Below are positions 1-8,511 of a DNA stretch of 64,000 bases, piece by piece. Positions within the stretch are counted from its first letter, which is position 1. Each line of letters starts with the position of its first letter. A program made the position numbers and the translations under genes. Below the pieces are notes generated by a model. That model was not told where the DNA came from, did no database searches, and saw only the letters and a program-made list of their open reading frames with translations. Origin of the DNA: Collinsella sp. (lineage in GTDB: Bacteria; Actinomycetota; Coriobacteriia; Coriobacteriales; Coriobacteriaceae); contig JAHYYJ010000002.1 of assembly GCA_019425015.1 (NCBI GenBank), forward strand, positions 124,001 through 188,000, read 5' to 3'.

Positions 1-21
1 TCAACCGTTATGGGAGGATAC

Positions 22-1425
22 GTGAACCGCACCAAAATCGCGCAGCTTTACGCCGATGCCGAGTCGCTTGGCGGCCAGACCGTCACCGTCGCCGGCTGGG
101 TCAAGTCCATCCGCGACATGAAGAACTTTGGCTTTGTTACGCTCAACGACGGCAGCTGCTTCCGCGACCTGCAGGTCGTCATGAACCGCGAGGCACTCGA
201 CAACTACGACGAGATCGCCCATCAAAACGTCTCGGCCGCACTCATTTGCACCGGCACCGTCAAGCTGACCCCCGATGCGCCCCAGCCTTTCGAGCTTTCT
301 GCCACCTCCATTGAGGTCGAGGGCGTCAGCGCCCCGGATTACCCGCTGCAGAAGAAGCGCGCAACCGTCGAGTTCCTGCGCACCCAGCAGCACCTGCGCC
401 CGCGCACCAACCTGTTCCGCGCCGTGTTCCGCATCCGTTCTGTCGCGGCTGCCGCCATCCACCGCTTCTTCCAGGAGCAGGGCTTTGTCTACGTCAACAC
501 CCCCATCATCACCACGAGTGACTGCGAGGGCGCCGGCGAGATGTTCCGCGTGACCACGCTCGACCCCAAAAATCCGCCCCTCACCGAGTCCGGCGAGGTC
601 GACTGGAGCCAGGACTTCTTTGGCAAGCACGCGAGCCTTACCGTGTCCGGCCAGCTCAATGCCGAGAACTTTGCCATGGCCTTTGGCGACGTGTACACCT
701 TTGGCCCCACCTTCCGCGCCGAAAACTCCAACACCACGCGCCACGCCGCCGAGTTTTGGATGATCGAGCCCGAGATGGCCTTTGCCGACCTTAACGACTA
801 CATGGATAACGCCGAGGCCATGCTCAAGTACGTCCTTAAGGACGTTATGGCCACCTGCCCCGACGAGCTCAATATGCTCAACAAGTTTGTGGACAAGGGT
901 CTGCTCGAGCGTCTGGACCACGTGGCAAACTCCGACTTTGCCCGCGTCACCTATACCGAGGCCGTCGAAATCCTGGAGCAGGCCGTCGCCGCCGGTCACA
1001 AGTTTGACTATCCCGTGAGCTGGGGCATCGACCTGCAAACCGAGCACGAGCGTTTCCTGACCGAGGAGCACTTTAAGCGCCCGACCTTCGTAACCGACTA
1101 CCCGGCCGAGATCAAGGCGTTCTACATGCGCATGAACGAGGACGGCAAGACCGTCGCCGCCGCCGACTGCCTGGTGCCGGGTATCGGCGAGATTATCGGC
1201 GGCTCCCAGCGCGAGGAGCGCCTGGATCTGCTCGAGGCCCGCATCAAGGACCTGGGCATGAATCCCGAGCAGTACAAGTACTACCTTGACCTGCGCCGCT
1301 ACGGTTCCTGCAAGCACGCCGGCTACGGTCTGGGCTTCGAGCGCTTGGTCATGTATCTGACCGGCGTGGGCAACATCCGCGACGTCCTGCCGCACCCGCG
1401 CACCGTGGGCAACGCCGACTTCTAA
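22..1425 (+). CDS. asnS: Asparaginyl-tRNA synthetase
   Basis: Class IIb enzyme that charges tRNA-Asn in the cytosol. An N-terminal OB-fold anticodon-binding domain (about residues 15-105, with TVTVAGWVKSIRDMKNFGFV) precedes the class II catalytic domain. Motif 2 contains FRAENSNTTRHAAEF and motif 3 contains GYGLGFERLVMYLTG; no GatB-type fusion is present. An ATG lies at 10, but it sits inside a GGAGG Shine-Dalgarno at 13-17, so GTG at 22 is the more likely start (467 aa). The gene stands alone and is closed by a strong terminator at 1472-1507. Identity is very secure; only the start is open. Confidence 0.95.
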   Translation: MNRTKIAQLYADAESLGGQTVTVAGWVKSIRDMKNFGFVTLNDGSCFRDLQVVMNREALDNYDEIAHQNVSAALICTGTVKLTPDAPQPFELSATSIEVEGVSAPDYPLQKKRATVEFLRTQQHLRPRTNLFRAVFRIRSVAAAAIHRFFQEQGFVYVNTPIITTSDCEGAGEMFRVTTLDPKNPPLTESGEVDWSQDFFGKHASLTVSGQLNAENFAMAFGDVYTFGPTFRAENSNTTRHAAEFWMIEPEMAFADLNDYMDNAEAMLKYVLKDVMATCPDELNMLNKFVDKGLLERLDHVANSDFARVTYTEAVEILEQAVAAGHKFDYPVSWGIDLQTEHERFLTEEHFKRPTFVTDYPAEIKAFYMRMNEDGKTVAAADCLVPGIGEIIGGSQREERLDLLEARIKDLGMNPEQYKYYLDLRRYGSCKHAGYGLGFERLVMYLTGVGNIRDVLPHPRTVGNADF

Positions 1426-1471
1426 TCGTCGGACGCTAGCTCGCGTCGCCACACGCCAACGCTCATCGCAC

Positions 1472-1507
1472 AAGCGTCTCTCGACATCGGTCGAGAGACG
1501 CTTTTTT
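1472..1507 (+). terminator. Rho-independent terminator of asnS
   Basis: Arms at 1473-1484 and 1491-1502 pair perfectly over 12 bp around a 6-nt loop. A run of six T follows at 1502-1507. Confidence 0.93.
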
Positions 1508-1683
1508 CAACAGCATCCGTCAATCTTTTGGCAAGTTTTTGGTCAGTTGGGCAGGGCTGTTGAAAACTCGACCCGCCGCTTGCCGACGGCTACCGACCGC
1601 CCAGGGCGTCCTGCACCCCTGGGAAAGCCCCGCGTCCTAGGCTCCATACCGTCGCCACCCAAAACGGAAAGGACGTGGGCGCC

Positions 1684-2469
1684 ATGACCGAAACCGCTGT
1701 TGAAACTTACGAGACCACGACGAGGGGCGCCGCCTCGATGGCAGCCTATCGCGCCGTTCGCATCCTGCAACTATTAAGCGAAAACACCGGCGAGGACAAG
1801 GCCATGCTTTCCGATGAGTTGATCCGGCGCCTCGCCCATCCCGACGACCCCGCCCGCATGCCCATCTCGGCGGCGCGGCGCAGCATCTACACCGCCATCT
1901 CCGCACTTCGCCATGCCGGATACGAAATTGAGTACAAGCGCGGCGTGGGCTATCGACTCTTGACCCGTCCGCTCACCGACGAAGAGATCATCCGGCTCCA
2001 CGGCATGGTCATGCGCAACCGCTCCACGCCCATCGCCATTCGAAAGAGCATGGCGCAGCACCTGGTCGCCATGGCGAGTGCCGACGTTCGCGGCTACCTC
2101 GATGCACCCGAGCCTGCTCCAAGCGCAGGCGACAAATCCACCAAGGCCACACGCACGCCCGTCAAGCGCATCGATGCCTGCGAGCTCATCGAGCAGGCCA
2201 TCGACCACGGAACCACGGTGAGTTTTGATATTTCGAGTGTCACGGCACGCGGAGAGGTCGAAGTGGCACGGATGACACTCCGGCCCTTTGCCATCAAGCA
2301 ACGAGACGGCATCTCGTATTTGCTGGGAACGGTCTATGACGCGCGAGGCGCCGATGACACGTTGCGTACCGTAGAGATCGGCCGAATGAGAAACGTCACC
2401 ACACGTCTCCTCGACGGCAAGAAGCTCTTCGCCGCCCTGGACGAGGACGATGCCTCCTCCGCCGCATAA
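1684..2469 (+). CDS. WYL-domain-like transcriptional regulator
   Basis: A 261-aa protein with an N-terminal helix-turn-helix (about residues 15-95, containing SAARRSIYTAISALRHAGYE and then a wing, YKRGVGYRLL). A C-terminal segment (about 165-250) has the spacing of a WYL ligand-sensing domain (TLRPFAIKQRDGISYLLGTV, then EIGRMRNV), although the WYL tripeptide itself reads SYL. An in-frame GTG at 1675 is almost on top of AAAGGA (1668-1673), whereas ATG 1684 is 10 nt away and is preferred. It lies directly upstream of the ABC importer, which has its own promoter, so control of that importer is possible but not shown. The ligand is unknown. Confidence 0.7.
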   Translation: MTETAVETYETTTRGAASMAAYRAVRILQLLSENTGEDKAMLSDELIRRLAHPDDPARMPISAARRSIYTAISALRHAGYEIEYKRGVGYRLLTRPLTDEEIIRLHGMVMRNRSTPIAIRKSMAQHLVAMASADVRGYLDAPEPAPSAGDKSTKATRTPVKRIDACELIEQAIDHGTTVSFDISSVTARGEVEVARMTLRPFAIKQRDGISYLLGTVYDARGADDTLRTVEIGRMRNVTTRLLDGKKLFAALDEDDASSAA

Positions 2470-2538
2470 GACCCTCCGCCGCCCATTCGACTACCCGTAC
2501 CGCCCATCCGATTCTGTATTAAAAAACCCGCCAGGCTG

Positions 2539-2566
2539 TTGTAAAAATGGACATCAGCGCTACTAT
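2539..2566 (+). promoter_or_regulatory. Promoter of the ABC importer operon
   Basis: A TTGTAA -35 box (2539-2544) and a TACTAT -10 box (2561-2566) are separated by 16 nt. They lie about 65 nt before the lipoprotein start. Confidence 0.6.
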
Positions 2567-2629
2567 AGTCCCACTTGCACTTTGTCCCAGTGCAGTGTTT
2601 CCAGCCATTTTTATACTGGGGGTAATGAT

Positions 2630-3610
2630 ATGAAGGACATCACCATCAGCCGCAGGAGCCTTCTGGTCTCCGCTGGCCTGCTCGCGCTCGCCCCGCTCGC
2701 CGGATGCGGCGGCAACTCTGGTTCCGGCTCTGCTGCCGCCGGTTCCGACTACACCATCGGCGTTCTGCAGCTCACCGAGCACTCCGCACTCGACGCCGCC
2801 AACGATGGCTTTGTCAAGGCCATCAAGGAGAGCGGCCTTAAGGTCAAGATCGACCAGAAGAACGCCCAGAACGACCAGTCCACGTGTAAGTCCATTGCCG
2901 ACAAGTTTGTGGGCGACAACGTCAGCCTGATTTATGCCATCGCCACGCCCGCCGCGCAGGCTGCCGCCGGCGCCACGGCCGATATCCCCATCGTTGGCTG
3001 CGCCATCACCGACTACGCCGCTTCCGGCCTGGTCCAGGACAACGACAAACCCGGCACCAACGTCACCGGCGCCTCCGACCTCACCCCGGTCGCCGAGCAG
3101 CTCGAGATGATGCAGAAGGTCCTGCCCGACGTTAAAAAGGTCGGCCTGCTCTACTGCACCGCCGAGTCCAACTCCGACGTCCAGATCAAGGCCGCCAAGA
3201 AGGAGCTCGACAAGCTGGGGCTCGAGTACACTGACTTCACCGTCTCGAGCTCCAACGAGATTCAGTCCGTCGTCGAGTCTGCCGTGGGCAAGGTCGACGC
3301 GCTGTACTCCCCCACTGACAACACCATCGCCGCGGGCGCTTCGCAGGTCGGCCAGATCTGCAAGGAGAATAAGCTCCCCTTCGTGACCGGCGAGGAGGGT
3401 ATGTGCATGGCCGGCGGCCTGTTCACCCTCTCCATCAACTATAAGGACCTGGGCTACGCCGCGGGCGAGATGGCCGTTAAGATCCTGAAGGGCGAGGCCA
3501 AGCCCGAGGATATGCCGATCAAGCACCTCTCGAGCAAGGACCTGGTCGTCGTCAAGAACGACGAGATGGCCGAGGCCCTAGGCATCGACCTTTCCGCTCT
3601 GGACGAGTAG
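2630..3610 (+). CDS. ABC transporter substrate-binding lipoprotein (TrpX/ABC_sub_bind type)
   Basis: A 326-aa extracytoplasmic binding protein. The signal peptide carries SRRSLLV and ends in a lipobox LAGC with the lipidated Cys at residue 26. The twin Arg suggests possible Tat export of a lipoprotein. The mature part has the two-lobe periplasmic-binding fold of the ABC_sub_bind family (YTIGVLQLTEHSALDAANDG; LGYAAGEMAVKILKGE near the end), which includes the streptococcal tryptophan-uptake protein TrpX. ATG 2630 follows GGGGGT and is preferred over farther upstream codons. Permease and ATPase genes follow on the same strand. The substrate is not readable from sequence; an aromatic amino acid is one possibility. 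Confidence 0.85.
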   Translation: MKDITISRRSLLVSAGLLALAPLAGCGGNSGSGSAAAGSDYTIGVLQLTEHSALDAANDGFVKAIKESGLKVKIDQKNAQNDQSTCKSIADKFVGDNVSLIYAIATPAAQAAAGATADIPIVGCAITDYAASGLVQDNDKPGTNVTGASDLTPVAEQLEMMQKVLPDVKKVGLLYCTAESNSDVQIKAAKKELDKLGLEYTDFTVSSSNEIQSVVESAVGKVDALYSPTDNTIAAGASQVGQICKENKLPFVTGEEGMCMAGGLFTLSINYKDLGYAAGEMAVKILKGEAKPEDMPIKHLSSKDLVVVKNDEMAEALGIDLSALDE

Positions 3611-3681
3611 CGCCATGCGCGGTAACGCGTCTAGGGCCCGCACGCGCGCCACAGCCGCGTTATTCAATATCTGAGTCCTTG

Positions 3682-3716
3682 GGGCGAACGCTAAAGACCG
3701 GCGTTCGCCCTGCTTG
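3682..3716 (+). terminator. Hairpin between binding protein and permease genes
   Basis: Perfect 10-bp arms at 3682-3691 and 3701-3710 are followed by only a weak T-rich stretch. It may be a partial terminator or an mRNA-stabilising hairpin that raises lipoprotein over permease expression. Confidence 0.5.
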
Positions 3717-3814
3717 TTTCGGATGAGACAAAACATCCGTCCGCAGCTCTTTTATGCATTGGTACCGCTATTATGGAAAATCACGTGTCCACCCTATCCT
3801 AGGAGGTATGAAGC

Positions 3815-4738
3815 ATGCTCATTGCATTGCAGGGCGCCGTTTCGCAGGGCGTCCTCTGGGGCATTATGGTGCTTGGCGTGTTTATCACGTTCCGCCTGCT
3901 CGACATCCCCGATATGACCTGCGACGGCAGCTTTGCCCTCGGCGGCTGTGTCTGCGCCGTACTCATCGTCAACAATAACGTCGACCCCTTGCTCGCCGTG
4001 CTGGCCGGCATGTGCGCCGGCGCCATCGCGGGCGCCGTCACGGGCATCTTGACCACCGTCTTTGAGATTCCCGCAATCCTCGCCGGAATCCTTACGCAGA
4101 TCAGTCTGTGGTCCATCAACCTGCGCATCATGGGCAAGTCCAACACGCCCATCCTTGCCAAGGGCACTATCTTCTCATCCGTCAGCAACATGACGGGCCT
4201 GCCGCAGTCCACTGTTGCCATTATCCTAGGCATCGTGCTGGCCGTGGCCATCGTCGCCATCCTGTACTGGTTCTTTGGCACCGAGATCGGCTCGGCACTG
4301 CGTGCCACCGGCAACAACGAGTACATGATCCGCGCCCTGGGCGTTAACACCAACACCACCAAAATGATCGCCCTCGTGCTCTCCAACGCCCTCATTGGCC
4401 TTTCGGGTGCGCTCATCTGCCAGAGCCAGAAGTATGCCGACATTGGCATGGGCACCGGCGCCATCGTTATCGGTCTTGCCGCCATCGTCATCGGCGAGGT
4501 GCTCGGCCGCCTGCTGCCCGGCGGTCTCACGCAGTTCTCCGTCCGTCTGGCCTCCGCCGTCTTTGGCTCCGTGGTGTACTTCCTCATCCGCGCCATCGTG
4601 CTGCAGCTGGGCATGGACGCCAACGACATGAAACTGCTCTCTGCTGTGATTGTCGCCGTGGCCCTGTGCGTGCCCGTGGTTTGGGAGCGCTATAAGCTCC
4701 GCAGCTCCTACACGAAGGGAGATGAGGCAGATGCTTAA
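3815..4738 (+). CDS. ABC transporter permease (branched-chain/TrpY type)
   Basis: A 307-aa integral membrane protein with roughly eight or nine hydrophobic helices. Permease-family features are LLDIPDMTCDGSFALGG near the N-terminus and ALRATGNNEYMIRALGVN in the cytoplasmic coupling region. It pairs with the lipoprotein upstream, and its stop overlaps the ATPase start by 8 nt, which points to translational coupling. AGGAGG at 3801-3806 lies 8 nt before ATG 3815. A TATTAT box near 3769 might give a secondary promoter, but no good -35 is visible. Confidence 0.88.
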   Translation: MLIALQGAVSQGVLWGIMVLGVFITFRLLDIPDMTCDGSFALGGCVCAVLIVNNNVDPLLAVLAGMCAGAIAGAVTGILTTVFEIPAILAGILTQISLWSINLRIMGKSNTPILAKGTIFSSVSNMTGLPQSTVAIILGIVLAVAIVAILYWFFGTEIGSALRATGNNEYMIRALGVNTNTTKMIALVLSNALIGLSGALICQSQKYADIGMGTGAIVIGLAAIVIGEVLGRLLPGGLTQFSVRLASAVFGSVVYFLIRAIVLQLGMDANDMKLLSAVIVAVALCVPVVWERYKLRSSYTKGDEADA

Positions 4739-5525
4739 GCTCTCGCACGTCAAGAAGACCTTTAACAAGGGCACCGTCACCGAGAAGCGCGCGCTCACCG
4801 GCGTCGACCTTACCCTCAACGACGGCGACTTTGTAACTGTGATCGGCGGCAACGGCGCCGGCAAATCCACGCTGCTCAACATGATTGCCGGCGTATATCC
4901 GCTCGATTCGGGCGTTATCGAGCTCGACGGCACCGACATCTCGCGCCTGAGCGAGTCGCAGCGCGCCAAGTACCTGGGCCGCGTGTTCCAGGATCCCATG
5001 CGCGGCACCGCAGCCGACATGCAGATTGCCGAGAACTTGGCCCTCGCCAAGCGTCGCGGCCAGCGTCGCGGCCTTTCGTGGGGCGTCACCAAGGCCGAGA
5101 AGGACGAGTACGTTGAGTTGCTCAAGCGCCTGGACCTTGGCCTGGACACGCGCCTCAACGCCAAGGTCGGCCTGCTTTCGGGTGGCCAGCGCCAGGCACT
5201 CACGCTGCTCATGGCCACGCTCACCAAGCCGCGCTTGCTGCTGCTCGACGAGCACACCGCGGCACTCGACCCCAAGACCGCCTCTAAGGTGCTCAATCTG
5301 ACCGAGGAGATTGTCGACGAGAACCACCTGACCACGCTCATGGTCACGCACAACATGAATGACGCCATCCGTCTGGGCAATCGCCTGATCATGATGCACG
5401 AGGGCCACGTTATCTACGACGTGGCGGGCGACGAGAAGAAGTCGCTCACCGTCGCCGACCTGCTGCAGAAGTTCGAGGAGGTCTCGGGCGGCGAGCTCGC
5501 CAACGACCGCATGCTGCTGAGCTAA
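4731..5525 (+). CDS. ABC transporter ATP-binding protein (TrpZ type)
   Basis: A 264-aa nucleotide-binding subunit of the same importer. It shows Walker A (GGNGAGKST), a Q-loop (VFQDPMRGTA), a signature LLSGGQRQALTLLMA and Walker B (LLLLDEHTAALDP, with His after the catalytic Glu), then the switch His in VTHNMNDA. ATG 4731 is chosen because the homology (MLKLSHVKKTF) begins there and the preceding GAAGGGAGATGAGG supplies ribosome binding. Repeat-type hairpins follow the stop at once. Confidence 0.9.
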   Translation: MLKLSHVKKTFNKGTVTEKRALTGVDLTLNDGDFVTVIGGNGAGKSTLLNMIAGVYPLDSGVIELDGTDISRLSESQRAKYLGRVFQDPMRGTAADMQIAENLALAKRRGQRRGLSWGVTKAEKDEYVELLKRLDLGLDTRLNAKVGLLSGGQRQALTLLMATLTKPRLLLLDEHTAALDPKTASKVLNLTEEIVDENHLTTLMVTHNMNDAIRLGNRLIMMHEGHVIYDVAGDEKKSLTVADLLQKFEEVSGGELANDRMLLS

Positions 5526-5580
5526 AACCTGCCAAAAAGGGACATGCCAAAAAGGGACAGGTTTATTTTGGCAGGTTTTA
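5524..5580 (+). terminator. GGGACAG-core terminator hairpin, copy 1
   Basis: It begins at the stop codon of the ATPase gene. Outer arms AAAACCTGCC (5524-5533) and GGCAGGTTTT (5570-5579) enclose two AAAAAGGGACA motifs. The right half matches the hairpin at 36318-36357 almost base for base on the other strand. Confidence 0.75.
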
Positions 5581-5594
5581 TCTGCGCAAACATC

Positions 5595-5634
5595 AAAACC
5601 GCCGCAAAGGGACAGACGCCCTTGCGGCGGTTTT
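5595..5634 (+). terminator. GGGACAG-core terminator hairpin, copy 2
   Basis: Arms AAAACCGCCGCAA.. (5595-5608) and CTTGCGGCGGTTTT (5621-5634) flank AAAGGGACAGACGCC. It directly follows copy 1, so the ABC operon ends in two hairpins. Confidence 0.75.
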
Positions 5635-5732
5635 CGCTAACCCCCATATCGAGCACAGAAGCCCGTACGATGTGATCGGACTGGCTTCTTGATGGGTATC
5701 ATGGTTGGACGATCATTAGGAGGTTTCTCTAC

Positions 5733-6500
5733 ATGGAATTGTTTGAGCCGATTCTTCATTTCTTTGCACAACGATGGGTCCACAACATCATCTGGGCAGG
5801 TATCTTGGCCATCGGCACCGCCGTTGCCGCCAAGGTCGCGTCCAAGACCCTGTACCACCTGCTCAACCGCGACGATAACCCACTCCCTTCATCAAGCATC
5901 TTCATCAACATCGCGCGCGCCGTCATTTGGATGATCGGCGGCAGCTTTATCCTCGACAACTGCTTTGGCATTAACGCAAACGCCCTCGTCGCCGCTCTTG
6001 GCGTCGGCGGCATCGCCATCTCGCTCGGCTTTCAGGACACGCTGTCAAACCTTATCGGTGGCATGCAGGTGACCTTTATGGGCATCATCAAACCCGGCGA
6101 CAATATCGAGGTCGGCGGCGTGACGGGCGTGGTCCAAGATATCACCTGGCGCCATACGACCATCGAGGACGCCTGCGGGCAGACCATCATCGTCCCCAAC
6201 TCAAATATCTCCAAGAACACGCTCGTGCACCTCATGCCCTTTGGGCGCGTTGCCGTGCCCGTTGCCGTAAAGGACACGTCCAAGTGGGCCTCGTTGGACG
6301 CGCTGGCAGATGAGCTTACCGACGCCACCAAGGCCGCGGTGCTTCCCATCTCTGGCTTTGACAAGGAGCCGTACGTGCTCTTTAGCGAGATCGGCGACTT
6401 TGGCGTCAAGGGCAAAATCATCTTTATCGTCAGCGACGACAGCACCACTTTCACGGCAGCCGACGCTTGCATCCGCGCCATCGCCCCCATCATCGCCTAA
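5733..6500 (+). CDS. mscS: Small-conductance mechanosensitive channel, MscS family
   Basis: A 255-aa inner-membrane channel thought to vent solutes on hypo-osmotic shock. It has about three N-terminal helices. The pore helix TM3 is the Gly/Ala-rich NALVAALGVGGIAISLGFQD (about residues 87-106). The MscS beta domain follows (IIKPGDNIEVGGVTGVVQDI; IIVPNSNISKNTL), then a short C-terminal alpha/beta domain. Length is normal for the short form. AGGAGG sits about 8 nt before ATG 5733. A GGGACAG-core hairpin overlaps the stop codon. Confidence 0.92.
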   Translation: MELFEPILHFFAQRWVHNIIWAGILAIGTAVAAKVASKTLYHLLNRDDNPLPSSSIFINIARAVIWMIGGSFILDNCFGINANALVAALGVGGIAISLGFQDTLSNLIGGMQVTFMGIIKPGDNIEVGGVTGVVQDITWRHTTIEDACGQTIIVPNSNISKNTLVHLMPFGRVAVPVAVKDTSKWASLDALADELTDATKAAVLPISGFDKEPYVLFSEIGDFGVKGKIIFIVSDDSTTFTAADACIRAIAPIIA

Positions 6501-6540
6501 AACCACCGCAAAGGGGACAGGCACCATTGTGGTGGTTTCG
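6499..6540 (+). terminator. GGGACAG-core terminator hairpin, copy 3
   Basis: Arms AAACCACCGCAA (6500-6511) and TTGTGGTGGTTT (6527-6538) pair with one mismatch around AAGGGGACAGGCACC. It overlaps the mscS stop codon. Confidence 0.75.
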
Positions 6541-6594
6541 CATCGTGGTACCATGGTTCATATCGTTGTTTAAACGACTAAGGGAGTAGACACC

Positions 6595-8511
6595 ATGGAA
6601 GAGGCCTATCGTCAAGCACGCAAGCGCGGCGAGCAGGGACGCCGTCGCGCCATCAGCCAAAGCGAGCACCCGTACCTTACGGACCTCGATAGCCTCGTTG
6701 CCCAGCTCCCCTTAGGTCAGCGAGAGAGCGTCGGCCTAAGGGACATTCCGCTCGAAATGGTCGTCGGCACGGTTACCAAGGGCCGTCAGTCTGCCTTTTC
6801 GTGCAACTTTATGCCCCTGTTGCCATTTAGCACCGAGTTCGCCCGCAAGTGGTCCAACCTCTATGACATCCAGGTGACCGAGGGCTATCGCGACCCCATC
6901 ATCGCCACCGAGTTCATGCATCGGTTCTACGTCCAGGAGGGCAACAAGCGCGTCAGCGTCCTCAAATTCCTGGACGCCCCGACGGTTTCGGCCAAGGTCA
7001 CCCGCCTCTACCCCGGCACATGGGATTCCGTCGAAAGTCGCCTGTACGGCGAGTTCTGCGCGTTTTGGCGCGTCTGCCCCCTATACGAGATCGAGTTCTC
7101 GCGCGAGGGAAGCTATGAGACGCTCGCCAAGATGCTCGGCCAGGACCTTGTCGAAAAGTGGCCACAGAAAAAGGTCGACTACCTGCGCCATACCTTCCTA
7201 CTCTTTAAACGCGCCTACCTGCGCGCCGGCGGCGACCATCTGGACATTACGCCCGCCGACGCCATGCTCGTCTACCTCAATGTGTACAACCAAGACCCTC
7301 TACTGGATACGCCGACGGACATCGTCGTAAACCGCCTGTGCAAGATTTGGCGCGAGCTGGTCATTGCCGGCAAAAATGACGAGGACAAGGTCGATCTTGT
7401 CGAAGCGCCGAGCGTCGATGAGGAAGAGGCGCCCGCCAAGTCCACCTCCGGCGTGCTCAACTTCTTTATGGGCAAGACCGTCTACTCGGCGGCCAACCCC
7501 CTACGCATCGCCTTTATCCATGAGTTCCCCTGTTCGACGTCGAGCTGGGACAGCCTGCACGATCAAGGGCGCCAGTATCTCGATGAGCACTTTGGCGGTA
7601 TCGTGCGCACCGAGGCGTTTGAGGACCGCCACGATCCGGACGTGTTCTACGCCGCCGTGGAAACGGCTGTCAAACACGGAGACAACGTCATCTTCTCGAC
7701 CTCGCATCGCCTGATGGAATACACGCTCAGGGCGGCCGTTGAGTATCCCCAGGTTCGGTTCCTCAACTGCTCCATCGGCCTTCCCCACCAAAGCGTGCGC
7801 TCGTATTTTGGAAAGATGTACGAGGCAAAGTTTCTGCTGGGCGCCCTTGCGGCCAGCATGGCGGACAACCATCGCATTGGCTACCACGCGTCGGTCTTTG
7901 CGTCGGGCGCGCTTAGCGAGATCAACGCCTTTGCCATCGGCGCCTCGCTGCTCGACCCCCGCGCGCAAATTATCCTGACCTGGGGCGATGTGCCCGCCGG
8001 AGGCCTTTCCGAGGCCATGTGCCGCGAGGGCGTGAGCGTCATGACCGGCGCTGACATGTCAAAGTCGCTCGAAGACCCCACGGCCTACGGACTCCACCGC
8101 CTGGTCGATGGCAAGGTCACCGGCATCGCCATGCCGGTATGGAACTGGGGCCGATACTACGAGCTTATCGTGCGAAGTCTGCTGCACGGCACCTGGGATG
8201 AGACCAGTGACGACAGCCAGATTCGTGCCGTCAACTACTGGTATGGTATGAGCTCGGGCGTCATCGACATTCGCTACGCTCCGGGCCTGCCCTATCAGAC
8301 GCGTAAGCTTGTTCAGCTGCTCCGCAATGGCATCGTCGAGGGCTCCATCAATCCATTTGGCGGCGAGCTCCATAGCCAAGACGGCGTGGTGCAGATCGAG
8401 GGCTTTCCCCCGCTGCCGAGCACGCAAATCGTCGAGATGGACTGGCTGGCCGACAACGTGGTGGGCACCATTCCGCAACTCGACGATGAGCCGAAGGTCC
8501 GCGCCCTATGA
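6595..8511 (+). CDS. Cytosolic ParB-like/Bmp-domain fusion protein
   Basis: A 638-aa protein with no signal peptide or membrane helix. Residues about 50-135 resemble a ParB-like fold, with FYVQEGNKRVSVLKFL as the most characteristic stretch. Residues about 303-600 match the Bmp/PnrA family, normally an extracytoplasmic nucleoside-binding lipoprotein (LRIAFIHEF; FLNCSIGL; KFLLGALAASM; NPFGGELHSQDG). Here the binding domain would act in the cytosol, perhaps sensing a purine or other small molecule (inference). The next gene, a phosphoesterase, overlaps by 4 nt (ATGA), so the two are co-translated. A TGGTACCAT extended -10 near 6546 may drive both. Confidence 0.7.
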   Translation: MEEAYRQARKRGEQGRRRAISQSEHPYLTDLDSLVAQLPLGQRESVGLRDIPLEMVVGTVTKGRQSAFSCNFMPLLPFSTEFARKWSNLYDIQVTEGYRDPIIATEFMHRFYVQEGNKRVSVLKFLDAPTVSAKVTRLYPGTWDSVESRLYGEFCAFWRVCPLYEIEFSREGSYETLAKMLGQDLVEKWPQKKVDYLRHTFLLFKRAYLRAGGDHLDITPADAMLVYLNVYNQDPLLDTPTDIVVNRLCKIWRELVIAGKNDEDKVDLVEAPSVDEEEAPAKSTSGVLNFFMGKTVYSAANPLRIAFIHEFPCSTSSWDSLHDQGRQYLDEHFGGIVRTEAFEDRHDPDVFYAAVETAVKHGDNVIFSTSHRLMEYTLRAAVEYPQVRFLNCSIGLPHQSVRSYFGKMYEAKFLLGALAASMADNHRIGYHASVFASGALSEINAFAIGASLLDPRAQIILTWGDVPAGGLSEAMCREGVSVMTGADMSKSLEDPTAYGLHRLVDGKVTGIAMPVWNWGRYYELIVRSLLHGTWDETSDDSQIRAVNYWYGMSSGVIDIRYAPGLPYQTRKLVQLLRNGIVEGSINPFGGELHSQDGVVQIEGFPPLPSTQIVEMDWLADNVVGTIPQLDDEPKVRAL

